From: an uncultured Prevotellaceae bacterium
GTDB taxonomy: Bacteria > Bacteroidota > Bacteroidia > Bacteroidales > Bacteroidaceae
Assembly (NCBI GenBank): GCA_902800585.1
Contig: CADCEW010000007.1
Location: 1-49,502 of the forward strand
Reading direction: 5' to 3'
Length of the DNA: 49,502 nt
Shown: positions 34,067 to 42,899 of the stretch, in pieces
Numbering within the stretch: the first letter of the stretch is position 1
How the letters are laid out: each line of letters opens with the position of its first letter
Made by a program: the position numbers and the translations under genes
Notes under the pieces: generated by a model
The model's input: the letters and a program-made list of their open reading frames with translations, nothing else
What the model was told of the DNA's origin: nothing
Database searches by the model: none

Positions 34067-36106
34067 TTACCACAAAGAAAGGCGTTTTTCCTTTGAAATA
34101 TACATTTTATCGCCTTCTTTAATGCTAAAAGCATCATACCACATGTCGATATGTGGAAGGGCTCCATTCACGCGCCAACGTCCTAAAGAATGAGGATCGC
34201 TTTTCGTACGATTGCGTATCTCTGCTTCCGTGATATTTCCTGCCCACACACCAGCATAGGCAAGGAAGAAACGCTGATCAGCCGTCAATCCGTCAATGAC
34301 AGGAAGCGGATTATTCTTGGTAGCATTCTTATAAGCATAGTAAGCGACTTGTAAGCCACCATGGTCTGCAAGATTCTCGCCCAAAGTCAAACGACCGTTC
34401 GCATTCAAATCAGGCAACACTTTGATACCAGAAAAGAAATCAGCATACTTATCCGTTCTTTCTGTAAAGTTTTTTGCATCAGAATCCTTCCACCAATCAT
34501 GCATATTACCATCTTTATCGTATTGACGTCCTTGATCATCAAAGCCATGAGTCATCTCATGTCCAATAACCACACCGATAGCCCCATAGTTAAAAGAATC
34601 GTCCGCTGTCGGATCAAAGAAAGGAACTTGCAAGATTCCAGCAGGGAAACATATCTCATTTGTCGTGGGATTATAATAGGCGTTTACGGTTTGTGGCGTC
34701 ATATACCAATCCTCACGATCAACGGGTTTTCCTGCTGTGTGATTAATCTGCCAGGCTGTTAAGAAGCGACGGCACTCCTTTACATTCTCGTAGTAAGATT
34801 TTTTCGCATCAATCTGCAATCCTGTCAAATCTCTCCAGCGATCAGGATAACCAATCTTTACATAGAAGGTATTTAACTTCAGCAACGCATTCACCTTCGT
34901 CGAATCATCCATCCAGTCTTGTGCTGCAATACGCTCACCCAGAGCAATACGCAGGTTCTCCACCAGTTTCTTCATACGCTCCTTCGACGAAGCAGGGAAA
35001 TACTTCTTGACATAGATACGCCCTAACTCTTCGCCCATAAAGCCTTGTACCTGTATGGTAGCACGTCGCCACAGCGGATGATCTTCTTTTCTTCCTGACA
35101 TGACCTTACCATAGAAATCGAAGTTTGCCTCGCGGACAGCATCGTTCAGGAAACCTGCAGCACTGCCAATCTGTCCCCACTCCATCACATCACGATACTC
35201 CTCTGGGGTCATCTTGGCAAAAATCTCGTCGGCAGCAGCCATGAAGGCAGGCTGTCCTACTACCATTTCTTGAATATACTCGCTTTTTACGCCCATAGCG
35301 TTGGCTTGTTTCTCCAACTGGAAGTGAGGATACTTTGCATCAAACTCGACAAAGGTCATCTTATTGTAGTTGGCAATAGGATCACGCAGTTCTGTTCTTG
35401 ACTTCGAAACTTTGGCAAGCGCTGTCTCTACCTTCATGATGTTCTTCATCTTCTTCTCTGCGACACTCTTTTTAAAACCAAAGAGTTGGAACATACGAAC
35501 GATATGTTCTTTGTAAGCCTCACGAATCTTAACGGTAGCCTCGTCGTTCTCCAAATAGTAGTCTTTCTGTCCTAACGTCAGTCCTCCCTGATTAATACTC
35601 AGGATGTTCTGGGAGGCATTCTTGTCATCGGCTCCGAAATAAGCATGGAAGAACTCCATATTACCATAAGGCATCAACTCCAACTGAATGGCAAAGAGTT
35701 GCTCTTTCGTCTTTGCTGCCTCCATCTTCTGGATAATTGGCATCGCTGGAGCAATACCATCTTTCTCACGACGGACAGAGTCCATAGCCAATTTATAAAG
35801 GTCGCTTAACTGCTGCTCGACAGTTCCTTCAGGATAAGTATTCTCTAACAGTTCTTTCAGAATCCCGTTGATGCGTTTGTTGTTATCTTCCGCCAAACGG
35901 TCAAAACTACCGAAACGCGAATAGGCGGCAGGCAATGGATTCTTCTTCATCCACCCACCACATGCATACTCATAGAAATCCTCCCCTGGTTTGACGGTCT
36001 GATTGAGGTCAGTTAAGTCAACACCTGATTTAAGGGGCTCTTGCGCCATTGTCAATACTGACATAGATGATAATACCATCATCATAAATACTCCTTTAAT
36101 TTTCAT
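34067..36106 (-). CDS. M13-family metalloendopeptidase (PepO/neprilysin-like)
   Basis: A 679-residue zinc protease with a signal peptide (1-21, ending TMAQ), so it acts in the periplasm or outside. The zinc site HEMTH lies near residue 516 inside VIGHEMTHGFDDQG, and the third ligand is in ENLADHGG about 60 residues later. The ending around ALPHIDMWYDAFSIK is typical of the family C-terminus. M13 enzymes cut short peptides; bacterial ones often contribute to peptide nutrition or to host interaction. The gene follows the ABC-F gene by seven bases, so the two share a transcript. There is no sign of truncation. The link between an exported peptidase and a ribosome-associated ATPase is probably only transcriptional. 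Confidence 0.93.
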   Translation of the reverse strand: MKIKGVFMMMVLSSMSVLTMAQEPLKSGVDLTDLNQTVKPGEDFYEYACGGWMKKNPLPAAYSRFGSFDRLAEDNNKRINGILKELLENTYPEGTVEQQLSDLYKLAMDSVRREKDGIAPAMPIIQKMEAAKTKEQLFAIQLELMPYGNMEFFHAYFGADDKNASQNILSINQGGLTLGQKDYYLENDEATVKIREAYKEHIVRMFQLFGFKKSVAEKKMKNIMKVETALAKVSKSRTELRDPIANYNKMTFVEFDAKYPHFQLEKQANAMGVKSEYIQEMVVGQPAFMAAADEIFAKMTPEEYRDVMEWGQIGSAAGFLNDAVREANFDFYGKVMSGRKEDHPLWRRATIQVQGFMGEELGRIYVKKYFPASSKERMKKLVENLRIALGERIAAQDWMDDSTKVNALLKLNTFYVKIGYPDRWRDLTGLQIDAKKSYYENVKECRRFLTAWQINHTAGKPVDREDWYMTPQTVNAYYNPTTNEICFPAGILQVPFFDPTADDSFNYGAIGVVIGHEMTHGFDDQGRQYDKDGNMHDWWKDSDAKNFTERTDKYADFFSGIKVLPDLNANGRLTLGENLADHGGLQVAYYAYKNATKNNPLPVIDGLTADQRFFLAYAGVWAGNITEAEIRNRTKSDPHSLGRWRVNGALPHIDMWYDAFSIKEGDKMYISKEKRLSLW

Positions 36107-36113
36107 CGTTCTA

Positions 36114-38051
36114 TTATGTTAGTTGTTCTAATTCTTCTGAGAGTTTCTCCCAACGCTCCACTTCCTCGTCAAGAGCTTTCTTCACGGTAGTGTACTCTGT
36201 CACATACTCCATATTAGAGGCATTTACAGGATTCATCAGCAGTTCGTCGAGTTCTTTCAATCGACGTTCCATATCATTGATTTTCCGCTCTGATTCTTCT
36301 ACAGCACGCTCTGCTTTACGGAGTCTCTTTTGTTGCTCCTTATGCTCAGCATAGTTTATTTTCGGAGTATTCGGAATATTCTGAGTACTCGGAGAACTCG
36401 GAGTACTCAGATTATTCTGAGTTCTCTGAAGTTCTGACAAATCATCAATCTGTCTCGACTGAAGAAAGTCATAGATACCACCTAGATGCTCTTTCACTTT
36501 ACCTCCTCCAAACTCATAGACCTTCGTTACTAAACCATCCAAAAACTCACGGTCGTGACTGACAATGATAGCAGTTCCGTCGAAAGCCTTGATGGCTTCC
36601 TTCAACACATCCTTCGACGGCATATCCAAATGATTGGTAGGCTCATCAAGTATCAACAGATTGACGGGTTCCAATAATAAACGTATCATGGCAAGGCGAC
36701 TTCGTTCACCACCACTCAACACCTTCACTTTCTTGTCGGAAGCCTCTCCGCCAAACATAAACGCTCCTAATATATCATTGATTTTCAGTCGGATATCCCC
36801 TTTCGCTACATAATCTATTGTTTGGAAAACTGTCAGTGACTCATCCAATAACTGTGCCTGATTCTGTGCAAAATATCCAATCTGGATATTATGTCCTATT
36901 TTCAGATTTCCATCAAACGGAATCTCATTCATGATACATTTTACGAGTGTTGACTTACCCTCACCATTCTTACCAACAAAAGCGACCTTTTCTCCTCGTT
37001 TGATTGTCAGTGTCACATGATCGAACACGGTATGCGCACCATAGTCTTTCCGCACATCCTCGCAGATAATAGGATAGTCACCGCTACGCAGACAAGGTGG
37101 GAACTTCAGATGCATGGCAGCATTGTCGACCTCATCCACCTCAATAGGCACAATCTTTTCTAATTGTTTAATCTTCTGTTGCACCTGTACTGCTTTGGTT
37201 GCTTTATAGCGGAAACGTTCGATGAAGTCCTTCATGTCAGCCACTTCCTTTTGCTGGTTCTCGTAGGCTCGCAGTTGTTGTTCTCTCCGTTCTTTGCGAA
37301 GCACGACATATTCGTCATACTTTACCTTATAATCAATAATTCTTCCGCAGGATATCTCCAGTGTACGATTGGACACATTATTAATAAATGCACGGTCATG
37401 ACTAACCAATACGACTGCTTTTGCACTTTGTGCCAAGAACTGCTCCAGCCATTGTATAGATTCGATATCAAGATGGTTGGTAGGCTCGTCAAGCAACAGC
37501 ACGTCAGGTTTCTGCAACAGAATCTTTGCCAGTTCGATACGCATACGCCATCCGCCTGAAAATTCACTGGTAGGACGTTCAAAGTCAGTACGCAGGAAAC
37601 CCAGTCCCATCAGTGTGCGCTCTATCTCCGCCTCACAGTTGTCTGCACCCATCATCATATAACGGTCGTGCTCTTGGGTAAAGCGTTCCACCAAGGCGAG
37701 ATATTCCTCACTCTCATAATCTGTGCGTTCTGCCAGTTCCTGATTCATGTGGTCGATACGCTCTTTCATTTCATGGACATGCGAGAAGGCCTTTTGTGCT
37801 TCTTCTCGCACTGTCGTATCGTCCTGTAATATCATTACCTGTGGCAGATAACCGATGGTAGTATCGCTTGGAATGCTCACTGTTCCACGGGTCGGTTGCT
37901 GCATCCCGCACAATATCTTCAATAGCGTAGACTTTCCTGCTCCGTTCTTACCTACTAAGGCAATACGGTCACGGTCGTTCACCACGAAACTTGCATCGGT
38001 GAACAACGGCTTGGCACTGAATTCTACACTGAGTCCTTCTACGGAAACCAT
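36114..38051 (-). CDS. ABC-F family ATPase (Uup/EttA-like, ribosome-associated)
   Basis: A 645-residue soluble protein with two ABC domains and no membrane part. Domain 1 has GKNGAGKST, then SGGWRMRIEL and LLLDEPTNHLD. The linker is helical and Arg/Lys-rich. Domain 2 has GKNGEGKST, LSGGERSRLAM and LILDEPTNHLD. A C-terminal coiled coil (about 570-640) resembles Uup. Such proteins act on the ribosomal E site and affect translation or antibiotic resistance. The start at 38051 (MVSVEGLSVEF) is used because the promoter at 38073-38103 lies upstream of it; the longer frame to 38102 begins inside the promoter. Before the coiled coil, residues about 540-563 are encoded by an eight-unit, 9-base-period array that gives STPSSPSTQNIPNTP. 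Confidence 0.9.
   Translation of the reverse strand: MVSVEGLSVEFSAKPLFTDASFVVNDRDRIALVGKNGAGKSTLLKILCGMQQPTRGTVSIPSDTTIGYLPQVMILQDDTTVREEAQKAFSHVHEMKERIDHMNQELAERTDYESEEYLALVERFTQEHDRYMMMGADNCEAEIERTLMGLGFLRTDFERPTSEFSGGWRMRIELAKILLQKPDVLLLDEPTNHLDIESIQWLEQFLAQSAKAVVLVSHDRAFINNVSNRTLEISCGRIIDYKVKYDEYVVLRKERREQQLRAYENQQKEVADMKDFIERFRYKATKAVQVQQKIKQLEKIVPIEVDEVDNAAMHLKFPPCLRSGDYPIICEDVRKDYGAHTVFDHVTLTIKRGEKVAFVGKNGEGKSTLVKCIMNEIPFDGNLKIGHNIQIGYFAQNQAQLLDESLTVFQTIDYVAKGDIRLKINDILGAFMFGGEASDKKVKVLSGGERSRLAMIRLLLEPVNLLILDEPTNHLDMPSKDVLKEAIKAFDGTAIIVSHDREFLDGLVTKVYEFGGGKVKEHLGGIYDFLQSRQIDDLSELQRTQNNLSTPSSPSTQNIPNTPKINYAEHKEQQKRLRKAERAVEESERKINDMERRLKELDELLMNPVNASNMEYVTEYTTVKKALDEEVERWEKLSEELEQLT
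36362..36433 (-). repeat. 9-base-period array inside the ABC-F gene (8 units)
   Basis: Eight consecutive 9-base units on the plus strand, including TCGGAGTAT, TCGGAATAT, TCTGAGTAC, TCGGAGAAC, TCGGAGTAC, TCAGATTAT and TCTGAGTTC; the last is diverged. The units are the same as those in gyrA but are read in another frame, giving Ser-Thr-Pro-like triplets instead of Glu-Tyr-Ser. The other frame is also free of stop codons. The array lies between the second ABC domain and the C-terminal coiled coil. Confidence 0.9.
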
Positions 38052-38072
38052 CTCTTTCTCTATATTGAATTG

Positions 38073-38103
38073 CAAAGGTAGCACATTTCCATTTGAATGC
38101 AAA
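38073..38103 (-). promoter_or_regulatory. Promoter of the ABC-F/M13 peptidase operon
   Basis: On the minus strand TTTG (38100-38103), 19-base spacer, TACCTTTG (38073-38080): full consensus, 21 bases before the ATG at 38051. Confidence 0.85.
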
Positions 38104-38118
38104 ATAAAATCATATTTA

Positions 38119-38151
38119 TTTAATCGTTCTCAAATATTCTTCGTACTTTTG
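38119..38151 (+). promoter_or_regulatory. Promoter of tex
   Basis: TACTTTTG (38144-38151) is a full -7 match with TTTA 21 bases upstream. It ends only seven bases before the tex ATG, so the leader would be almost absent. Confidence 0.55.
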
Positions 38152-38158
38152 TGGCGTT

Positions 38159-40345
38159 ATGGAACAGATTAGGATTTTCACACAACTGGTTTCCAGCGAA
38201 CTCCACTTGCCTGAACATGGTGTGGAAAACACGCTGAAGTTATTGGACGAGGGATGTACTATCCCGTTTATCTCCCGTTACCGCAAAGAACGTACTGGTG
38301 GACTCGATGAAGTACAGATAACAGCCATCAGTGACCGACTGGAGCGTCTTCAGGAGATAGCCAAACGTAAGGAGACTGTCGTCAAGACCATCAACGAGGC
38401 AGGAAAGATGACTGCTGACCTTCAGAAACGTATTGACGACTGTTGGGAGGCAACAGTTCTTGAAGATATCTATCTGCCATATAAACCCAAACGACGTACA
38501 CGTGCCCAAGTGGCTCGTGAACAAGGACTGGAGCCTTTAGCTCAACTGTTGATGCTCCAACGTGAGCCTCATCCCGAACAAGCCGCTAAGCGTTTCGTCG
38601 TTGGCGATGTCCCAGATATCACTTCCGCCCTCCAAGGTGCCCAAGACATCATTGCCGAACAAGTCAGTGAAGAGGAACGCTCTCGCAATCAGATACGCGC
38701 AGCCTTCCGACGTGAAGCTTTCATCGTCTCAAAGGTCGTCAAGGCAAAAAAAGACACTGACGAGGCGGCAAAATACTCCGACTATTTCGATTGGGAAGAA
38801 CCTCTGAGACGTTGCTCGTCACATCGTCTGCTGGCCATGCGGAGAGGTGAGGATGAAGGCATCTTACGCGTCAGTATTACGATAGATGATGAGGATGCGG
38901 TAACTCGGTTACAACGCAACTATGTACGTGGCAATGGTGCCTGCCAGCGACTCGTTGCTGAAGCAGTCGAAGACAGCTACAAGCGATTACTGTATCCTTC
39001 CATCGAAACAGAGTTTGCTAATATAAGTAAGGAGAAAGCGGACGAAGAGGCTATCAAGGTATTTACGGAGAACCTACGCCAACTGTTACTTGGAGCACCA
39101 TTAGGACAGAAACGTGTGATGGGTATCGACCCAGGGTTCCGTACTGGTTGTAAGGTGGTGTGTCTCGATGCACAGGGCAACTTGCTCCATCATGAAGCCA
39201 TCTTCCCCCACCCGCCTGTCAACCATCGTATGCAGGCAACTATTCATGTACAACAGATGGTGGAGCAATACCATATTGAGGCGATTGCCATCGGCAACGG
39301 TACTGCCAGTCGAGAAACCAAGGAGTTCGTGGAGGATTGTCTCTCTGGAAAATCAGAATATCCAAAACATTCAGAGTATTCCGAAAACTCCAAGAAGCCC
39401 CAAGTCTTCGTTGTCAGCGAAGATGGTGCCTCCGTATATAGTGCATCGAAGTTAGCGCGAGAAGAGTTTCCTGACGAGGATGTCACTGTGCGTGGTGCTG
39501 TTAGTATTGGACGCCGACTGATGGATCCGTTGGCTGAACTGGTGAAGATTGACCCGAAGAGTATTGGTGTTGGACAGTATCAGCATGATGTCGACCAAAC
39601 CAAACTCAAGCATTCCTTGGACCAGACTGTCGAGAGTTGCGTGAATCTCGTAGGTGTCAACCTCAATACGGCATCGCAGCACTTGCTGATGTATGTCAGT
39701 GGATTGGGTGCTACGCTGGCAAAGAACATCGTTGACTATCGTAAGGAGAACGGAGCGTTTACCAGTCGTGCGCAACTGAAGAAAGTGCCGCGTCTCGGTC
39801 CTGCTGCTTATCAACAGTGTGCTGGCTTCCTGCGTATCCCGCAGGCGAAGAATCCCCTTGACAACAGTGCTGTCCATCCTGAGAGTTACGGCATTGTGGA
39901 ACAAATGGCAAAGGACTGTCAATGTACTGTCAGCGACCTCATCAACGATAAAGAGAAACGGGCACAGATTGATATCAAGCGATATGTGACTGCCGAGGTA
40001 GGACTCCCTACCCTCACTGATATCATGAAGGAATTGGAAAAACCTGGTCGTGACCCACGTGAACAAATCGAGGAGTTTGAGTTTGATCCGAATGTGCAGA
40101 CTCTTGATGATTTACAAGAAGGAATGGAACTGCCTGGCATTGTAACGAATATCACCAACTTCGGAGCCTTCGTGGACATCGGTGTTCATCAAGACGGACT
40201 GGTACATATCTCCCAACTCGCCGACAAATACGTCAGCGACCCTACACAGGTTGTCCGTCTCCATCAGCATGTCAGAGTGAGAGTCATCGGCATCGACATG
40301 CGCCGAAACCGCATCTCGCTTAGTATGAAGGGACTGAGAAAGTAA
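38159..40345 (+). CDS. tex: Tex-like S1 RNA-binding protein
   Basis: A 728-residue Tex protein, a nucleic-acid-binding factor implicated in transcription. Order: N-terminal helical Tex region (1-190), a YqgF/RuvC-like domain starting near MGIDPGFRTGCK (residue about 320), helix-hairpin-helix repeats near residues 495-570 (VGVNLNTASQHLL), and a C-terminal S1 domain (about 655-725) with GIVTNITNFGAFVDIG. Between FVEDCL and VFVVSEDGAS, an exposed loop next to the YqgF fold, there is a Ser/Glu-rich insert encoded by the 9-base array at 39347-39391. The gene is divergent from the ABC-F operon. Its last 26 bases overlap the 3' end of the convergent carboxypeptidase gene. Confidence 0.93.
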   Translation: MEQIRIFTQLVSSELHLPEHGVENTLKLLDEGCTIPFISRYRKERTGGLDEVQITAISDRLERLQEIAKRKETVVKTINEAGKMTADLQKRIDDCWEATVLEDIYLPYKPKRRTRAQVAREQGLEPLAQLLMLQREPHPEQAAKRFVVGDVPDITSALQGAQDIIAEQVSEEERSRNQIRAAFRREAFIVSKVVKAKKDTDEAAKYSDYFDWEEPLRRCSSHRLLAMRRGEDEGILRVSITIDDEDAVTRLQRNYVRGNGACQRLVAEAVEDSYKRLLYPSIETEFANISKEKADEEAIKVFTENLRQLLLGAPLGQKRVMGIDPGFRTGCKVVCLDAQGNLLHHEAIFPHPPVNHRMQATIHVQQMVEQYHIEAIAIGNGTASRETKEFVEDCLSGKSEYPKHSEYSENSKKPQVFVVSEDGASVYSASKLAREEFPDEDVTVRGAVSIGRRLMDPLAELVKIDPKSIGVGQYQHDVDQTKLKHSLDQTVESCVNLVGVNLNTASQHLLMYVSGLGATLAKNIVDYRKENGAFTSRAQLKKVPRLGPAAYQQCAGFLRIPQAKNPLDNSAVHPESYGIVEQMAKDCQCTVSDLINDKEKRAQIDIKRYVTAEVGLPTLTDIMKELEKPGRDPREQIEEFEFDPNVQTLDDLQEGMELPGIVTNITNFGAFVDIGVHQDGLVHISQLADKYVSDPTQVVRLHQHVRVRVIGIDMRRNRISLSMKGLRK
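39347..39391 (+). repeat. 9-base-period array inside tex (5 units)
   Basis: Five units in the coding direction: GGAAAATCA, GAATATCCA, AAACATTCA, GAGTATTCC, GAAAACTCC. The first matches the unit type of the second metH array; the later ones match the gyrA array. This joins the two unit types in one place. It is read in the same frame as the gyrA array and gives GKSEYPKHSEYSENS. Confidence 0.85.
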
Positions 40346-41279
40346 GCGTAGTCGTATCTCTGGTAACTTCCAAGGTCGCAACACTTCCTATCAGCATAGG
40401 GAAGTTACGCAGATGAGCATGTCCTACAGGGAAATCGTAACATACGGGAATATGGTATTTCCGCAAGTATTCGTGGAACATGTGATACATGTCAGGAAAC
40501 GTATTGGCTATTCGCTTATAACTGGTAAACTGACCGATGATGATGCCCTTGACATGCGGCATCAAGCCACGTACCTCTATATTATGCAGCATACGATCGA
40601 CTTTTGTCATCCCCTCGCCTGTATCTTCCAAGAAGAGAATGATGTCTGGCAGGTTCAACGGATCATATACAGAACCTGCTAAACCATGCAGCACAGACAT
40701 ATTGCCACCGACAAGGATGCCCTTCGCTTTGCCCGACTGATTCAGTATGTGAGAAGCAACACGATAGACAGGCAAGTCGCCTATCATCATACGACGCAAT
40801 GCCTGGCTAACCGTATCCTTACCCTCATAGGTATTGATGGCATGACACATCGAGCCGTGAATACCGATATTGCCGGCACAAGCCTCCGCACTTAACAAGG
40901 CAGTGATATCGCTGAAGCCTATGAGCAGTTTGGGATAACGCTTGAAGACTTTCGGTGATAAGCCGCACAACAGATGAACGGCACCATCGCCCCCACGTGA
41001 ACACATGATGGCCTTCACGCTTGGTTCCTGCAATGCCCATAACAAGTCTGCCCTGCGCTCCTCAATAGTTCCCGCAAAACCCCGATAGTCGTTCAGGACA
41101 TGACGCCCTACTACGATATGAAAGCCCCATCGTTCCAAGGTGCGGATGCCTCCATTGATCGTTGCAGTATCCGTTGCACTCGATGGAGAAATGATGGCAA
41201 TAGTGTCTCCCTCGTGTAAGAACTGAGCCGAGGCAGACAATCCCATCATAAGCAATAAGACGATGACGACATGTTTCAT
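40320..41279 (-). CDS. LD-carboxypeptidase family S66 (LdcA/MccF-like), exported
   Basis: A 319-residue serine peptidase with a signal peptide (1-19, ending SASA/QF). The catalytic triad of family S66 is visible: Ser123 in IGFSDIT, Glu218 in LFLEDTGEG and His287 in PVGHAHLRNFP. Known members remove the terminal D-Ala from peptidoglycan tetrapeptides (LdcA) or cleave microcin C7 derivatives (MccF). Most LdcA enzymes are cytoplasmic, so the signal peptide points to a periplasmic role. The start is placed at 41279 (MKHVVIV), since the promoter at 41285-41316 lies just upstream; the frame to 41315 would start inside it. The 3' end overlaps tex by 26 bases on the opposite strand. Confidence 0.88.
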   Translation of the reverse strand: MKHVVIVLLLMMGLSASAQFLHEGDTIAIISPSSATDTATINGGIRTLERWGFHIVVGRHVLNDYRGFAGTIEERRADLLWALQEPSVKAIMCSRGGDGAVHLLCGLSPKVFKRYPKLLIGFSDITALLSAEACAGNIGIHGSMCHAINTYEGKDTVSQALRRMMIGDLPVYRVASHILNQSGKAKGILVGGNMSVLHGLAGSVYDPLNLPDIILFLEDTGEGMTKVDRMLHNIEVRGLMPHVKGIIIGQFTSYKRIANTFPDMYHMFHEYLRKYHIPVCYDFPVGHAHLRNFPMLIGSVATLEVTRDTTTLTFSVPSY

Positions 41280-41284
41280 GTTTG

Positions 41285-41316
41285 CAAAATTACAATAAAA
41301 AAGTCGCAACCCCAAA
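41285..41316 (-). promoter_or_regulatory. Promoter of the S66 carboxypeptidase gene
   Basis: On the minus strand TTTG (41313-41316), 20-base spacer, TAATTTTG (41285-41292): full consensus, with the -7 box five bases from the ATG. It overlaps the rplT terminator. Confidence 0.65.
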
Positions 41317-41333
41317 GAGTCGCGACATTTTTT
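41297..41333 (-). terminator. Terminator after rplT
   Basis: GTCGC (41303-41307) pairs with GCGAC (41322-41326), extended by A and T runs on the two sides with a one-base bulge, with a 14-base loop. It lies about 20 bases past the rplT stop and overlaps the next promoter. Confidence 0.6.
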
Positions 41334-41354
41334 CTCAATTCCTTTTACGGAGAT

Positions 41355-41699
41355 TTACTTCACCTTTTCAACGATAGCCTTGAAAGCCTCAGGGTTATTC
41401 ATAGCAAGGTCGGCGAGCACCTTACGGTTGATCTCGATACCAGCCTTGGTGAGTTTACCCATCAGGACAGAATAGCTCATACCCTCCAGACGTGCGGCAG
41501 CGTTGATACGCTGAATCCACAAAGCGCGGAAGTTACGTTTCTTGTTCCTACGATCGCGATAAGCGTAGGTAAGACCTTTCTCCCAAGTGTTCTTGGCTAC
41601 TGTCCAAACATTCTTGCGGGCACCAAAGTAACCGCGAGTGAGTTTCAGAATTCTTTTACGTTTTGCTCTTGAAGCAACGTGATTAACTGATCTTGGCAT
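41355..41699 (-). CDS. rplT: 50S ribosomal protein L20
   Basis: A 114-residue L20 of normal length. It starts with [19 protein letters not shown] and contains the conserved [10 protein letters not shown] and [14 protein letters not shown] motifs. It binds 23S rRNA early in large-subunit assembly and in other bacteria represses its own operon. It is last in the universally conserved infC-rpmI-rplT order, 37 bases after rpmI. Confidence 0.98.
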   Translation of the reverse strand: MPRSVNHVASRAKRKRILKLTRGYFGARKNVWTVAKNTWEKGLTYAYRDRRNKKRNFRALWIQRINAAARLEGMSYSVLMGKLTKAGIEINRKVLADLAMNNPEAFKAIVEKVK

Positions 41700-41736
41700 A
41701 GTTTTCTAATACTTTTAATGTTTGACAATAGGTGAA

Positions 41737-41934
41737 TTAACGGAGACACAGCAGGTCACGAACCTGTTTTCTGTTTGATACATCAACAAGTGTTGAACCT
41801 ACCAAGTTGCGCTTTTGCTTCTTGGTCTTCTTTGTCAGAATGTGACTGTGGTAAGCATGATGTCTCTTGATCTTACCTGAACCGGTGAACGAGAATCTCT
41901 TCTTCGCTCCGGAATTTGTCTTTACTTTTGGCAT
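41737..41934 (-). CDS. rpmI: 50S ribosomal protein L35
   Basis: A 65-residue, very basic L35 with the conserved [20 protein letters not shown] opening and the [16 protein letters not shown] core. It is the middle gene of infC-rpmI-rplT. An 86-base spacer to infC contains a small hairpin at 41984-41996. Confidence 0.98.
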   Translation of the reverse strand: MPKVKTNSGAKKRFSFTGSGKIKRHHAYHSHILTKKTKKQKRNLVGSTLVDVSNRKQVRDLLCLR

Positions 41935-41983
41935 TGTTTTTAAATTTAAATTGTTATTAATAATCGGCGACTACGCATATACC

Positions 41984-41996
41984 AGGCGCGACGCCT
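41984..41996 (-). other. Small hairpin in the infC-rpmI spacer
   Basis: AGGCG (41984-41988) pairs with CGCCT (41992-41996) around a 3-base loop, in the leader of rpmI. In other phyla L20 represses rpmI-rplT through RNA in this region. I cannot show that this hairpin is an L20 site. Confidence 0.3.
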
Positions 41997-42020
41997 TCTT
42001 TCTTTCCTTTACCTTTGACC

Positions 42021-42710
42021 TTAATCTTCACTCTCCGTCAGTTTCTTCAGCGCATCGGCACTGATCTTCGCATTAGCAAGCAGTCCTCCATTTGATGGTG
42101 TCTGCTCTGCCTCCTGACGGGCTGCAGCCTCTTTTGCCTCTGCCACTGATGCCTCACGGTCACGAGCCTGCTGACTCTTCTTGGCGACACCAGCCTTCTT
42201 CGGAGCGAGATAGAGGAACATCTTCTTGCCTTCCAACGACGGCATCGACTCTACCTTTCCGTATTCCTCCAAATCATTGGCGAAACGCAACAGCAGCACT
42301 TCACCCTGCTCCTTGAAAAGAATAGAACGACCACGGAAGAAAACGTATGCACGAACCTTGTTGCCCTCCTCGAGGAACTCCTTGGCATGCTTCAGTTTAA
42401 ACTGATAGTCGTGCTCATCCGTTTGGGGTCCGAAACGAATCTCTTTCACCTCCACCTTCACTTGCTTCGCCTTCATCTCCTTCTGGCGCTTCTTCTGCTG
42501 GTAGAGGAATTTCGAATAGTCTATCAGACGACATACAGGCGGATTAGCATTTGGCGAAATCTCCACGAGGTCAACTCCCTCGTCGCGCGCCATATCCAAT
42601 GCCTCACGTATAGGAACAACAGTGCTTCCACTATCGCCTACAATTCGTACCTCACGAACACGAATCTGCTCGTTAATGCGGTACTGATTCTTCATGTTGT
42701 CATTCTTCAT
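42021..42710 (-). CDS. infC: Translation initiation factor IF-3
   Basis: A 229-residue IF-3, which binds the 30S subunit and controls start-codon selection. The N domain begins [16 protein letters not shown] and contains [18 protein letters not shown]. The lysine-rich linker ([11 protein letters not shown]) follows, then the C domain with [17 protein letters not shown] and FFRGRS. After the fold ends there is an alanine/glutamate-rich extension of about 55 residues (175-229), as seen in Bacteroidetes. The start is an ordinary ATG, not the AUU used for autoregulation in E. coli. A second ATG six codons in is possible. Two promoters precede it, and rpmI and rplT follow. Confidence 0.97.
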   Translation of the reverse strand: MKNDNMKNQYRINEQIRVREVRIVGDSGSTVVPIREALDMARDEGVDLVEISPNANPPVCRLIDYSKFLYQQKKRQKEMKAKQVKVEVKEIRFGPQTDEHDYQFKLKHAKEFLEEGNKVRAYVFFRGRSILFKEQGEVLLLRFANDLEEYGKVESMPSLEGKKMFLYLAPKKAGVAKKSQQARDREASVAEAKEAAARQEAEQTPSNGGLLANAKISADALKKLTESED

Positions 42711-42748
42711 CGACTATCTTTCTCGATTCTATTTTCTCAAATTGGGTG

Positions 42749-42780
42749 CAAAGTTAGTGCAAATCGAATAAAAAACCAAA
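42749..42780 (-). promoter_or_regulatory. Proximal promoter of infC-rpmI-rplT
   Basis: On the minus strand TTTG (42777-42780), 20-base spacer, TAACTTTG (42749-42756): full consensus, 38 bases before the infC ATG. Confidence 0.8.
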
Positions 42781-42824
42781 TTTTTTTGAGTTTTTTTGAG
42801 ATGCAGCCTAACTTCGACCTTGGT

Positions 42825-42856
42825 CAAAGGTACAGAAAATCAAGGAAATAACCAAA
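42825..42856 (-). promoter_or_regulatory. Distal promoter of infC-rpmI-rplT
   Basis: A second full match on the minus strand: TTTG (42853-42856), 20-base spacer, TACCTTTG (42825-42832). Between the two promoters lies a doubled ten-base TTTTTTTGAG (42781-42800). The whole gap 42711-43043 (333 bases) therefore holds two promoters and two repeat arrays, and no gene. Confidence 0.65.
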
Positions 42857-42899
42857 TAATTCCTTATTTATTTTTATTTCAATGCAATGAGATGACTTA

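Noticed and set aside
38052-38102. Longer N-terminus for the ABC-F protein
   Set aside because: It would start within the -33 box of the promoter at 38073-38103; the conserved family start is MVSVEGLSVEF.
40320-40345. Frameshift or assembly problem at the tex/carboxypeptidase overlap
   Set aside because: Both proteins end with their normal family C-termini; a 26-base convergent overlap is acceptable.
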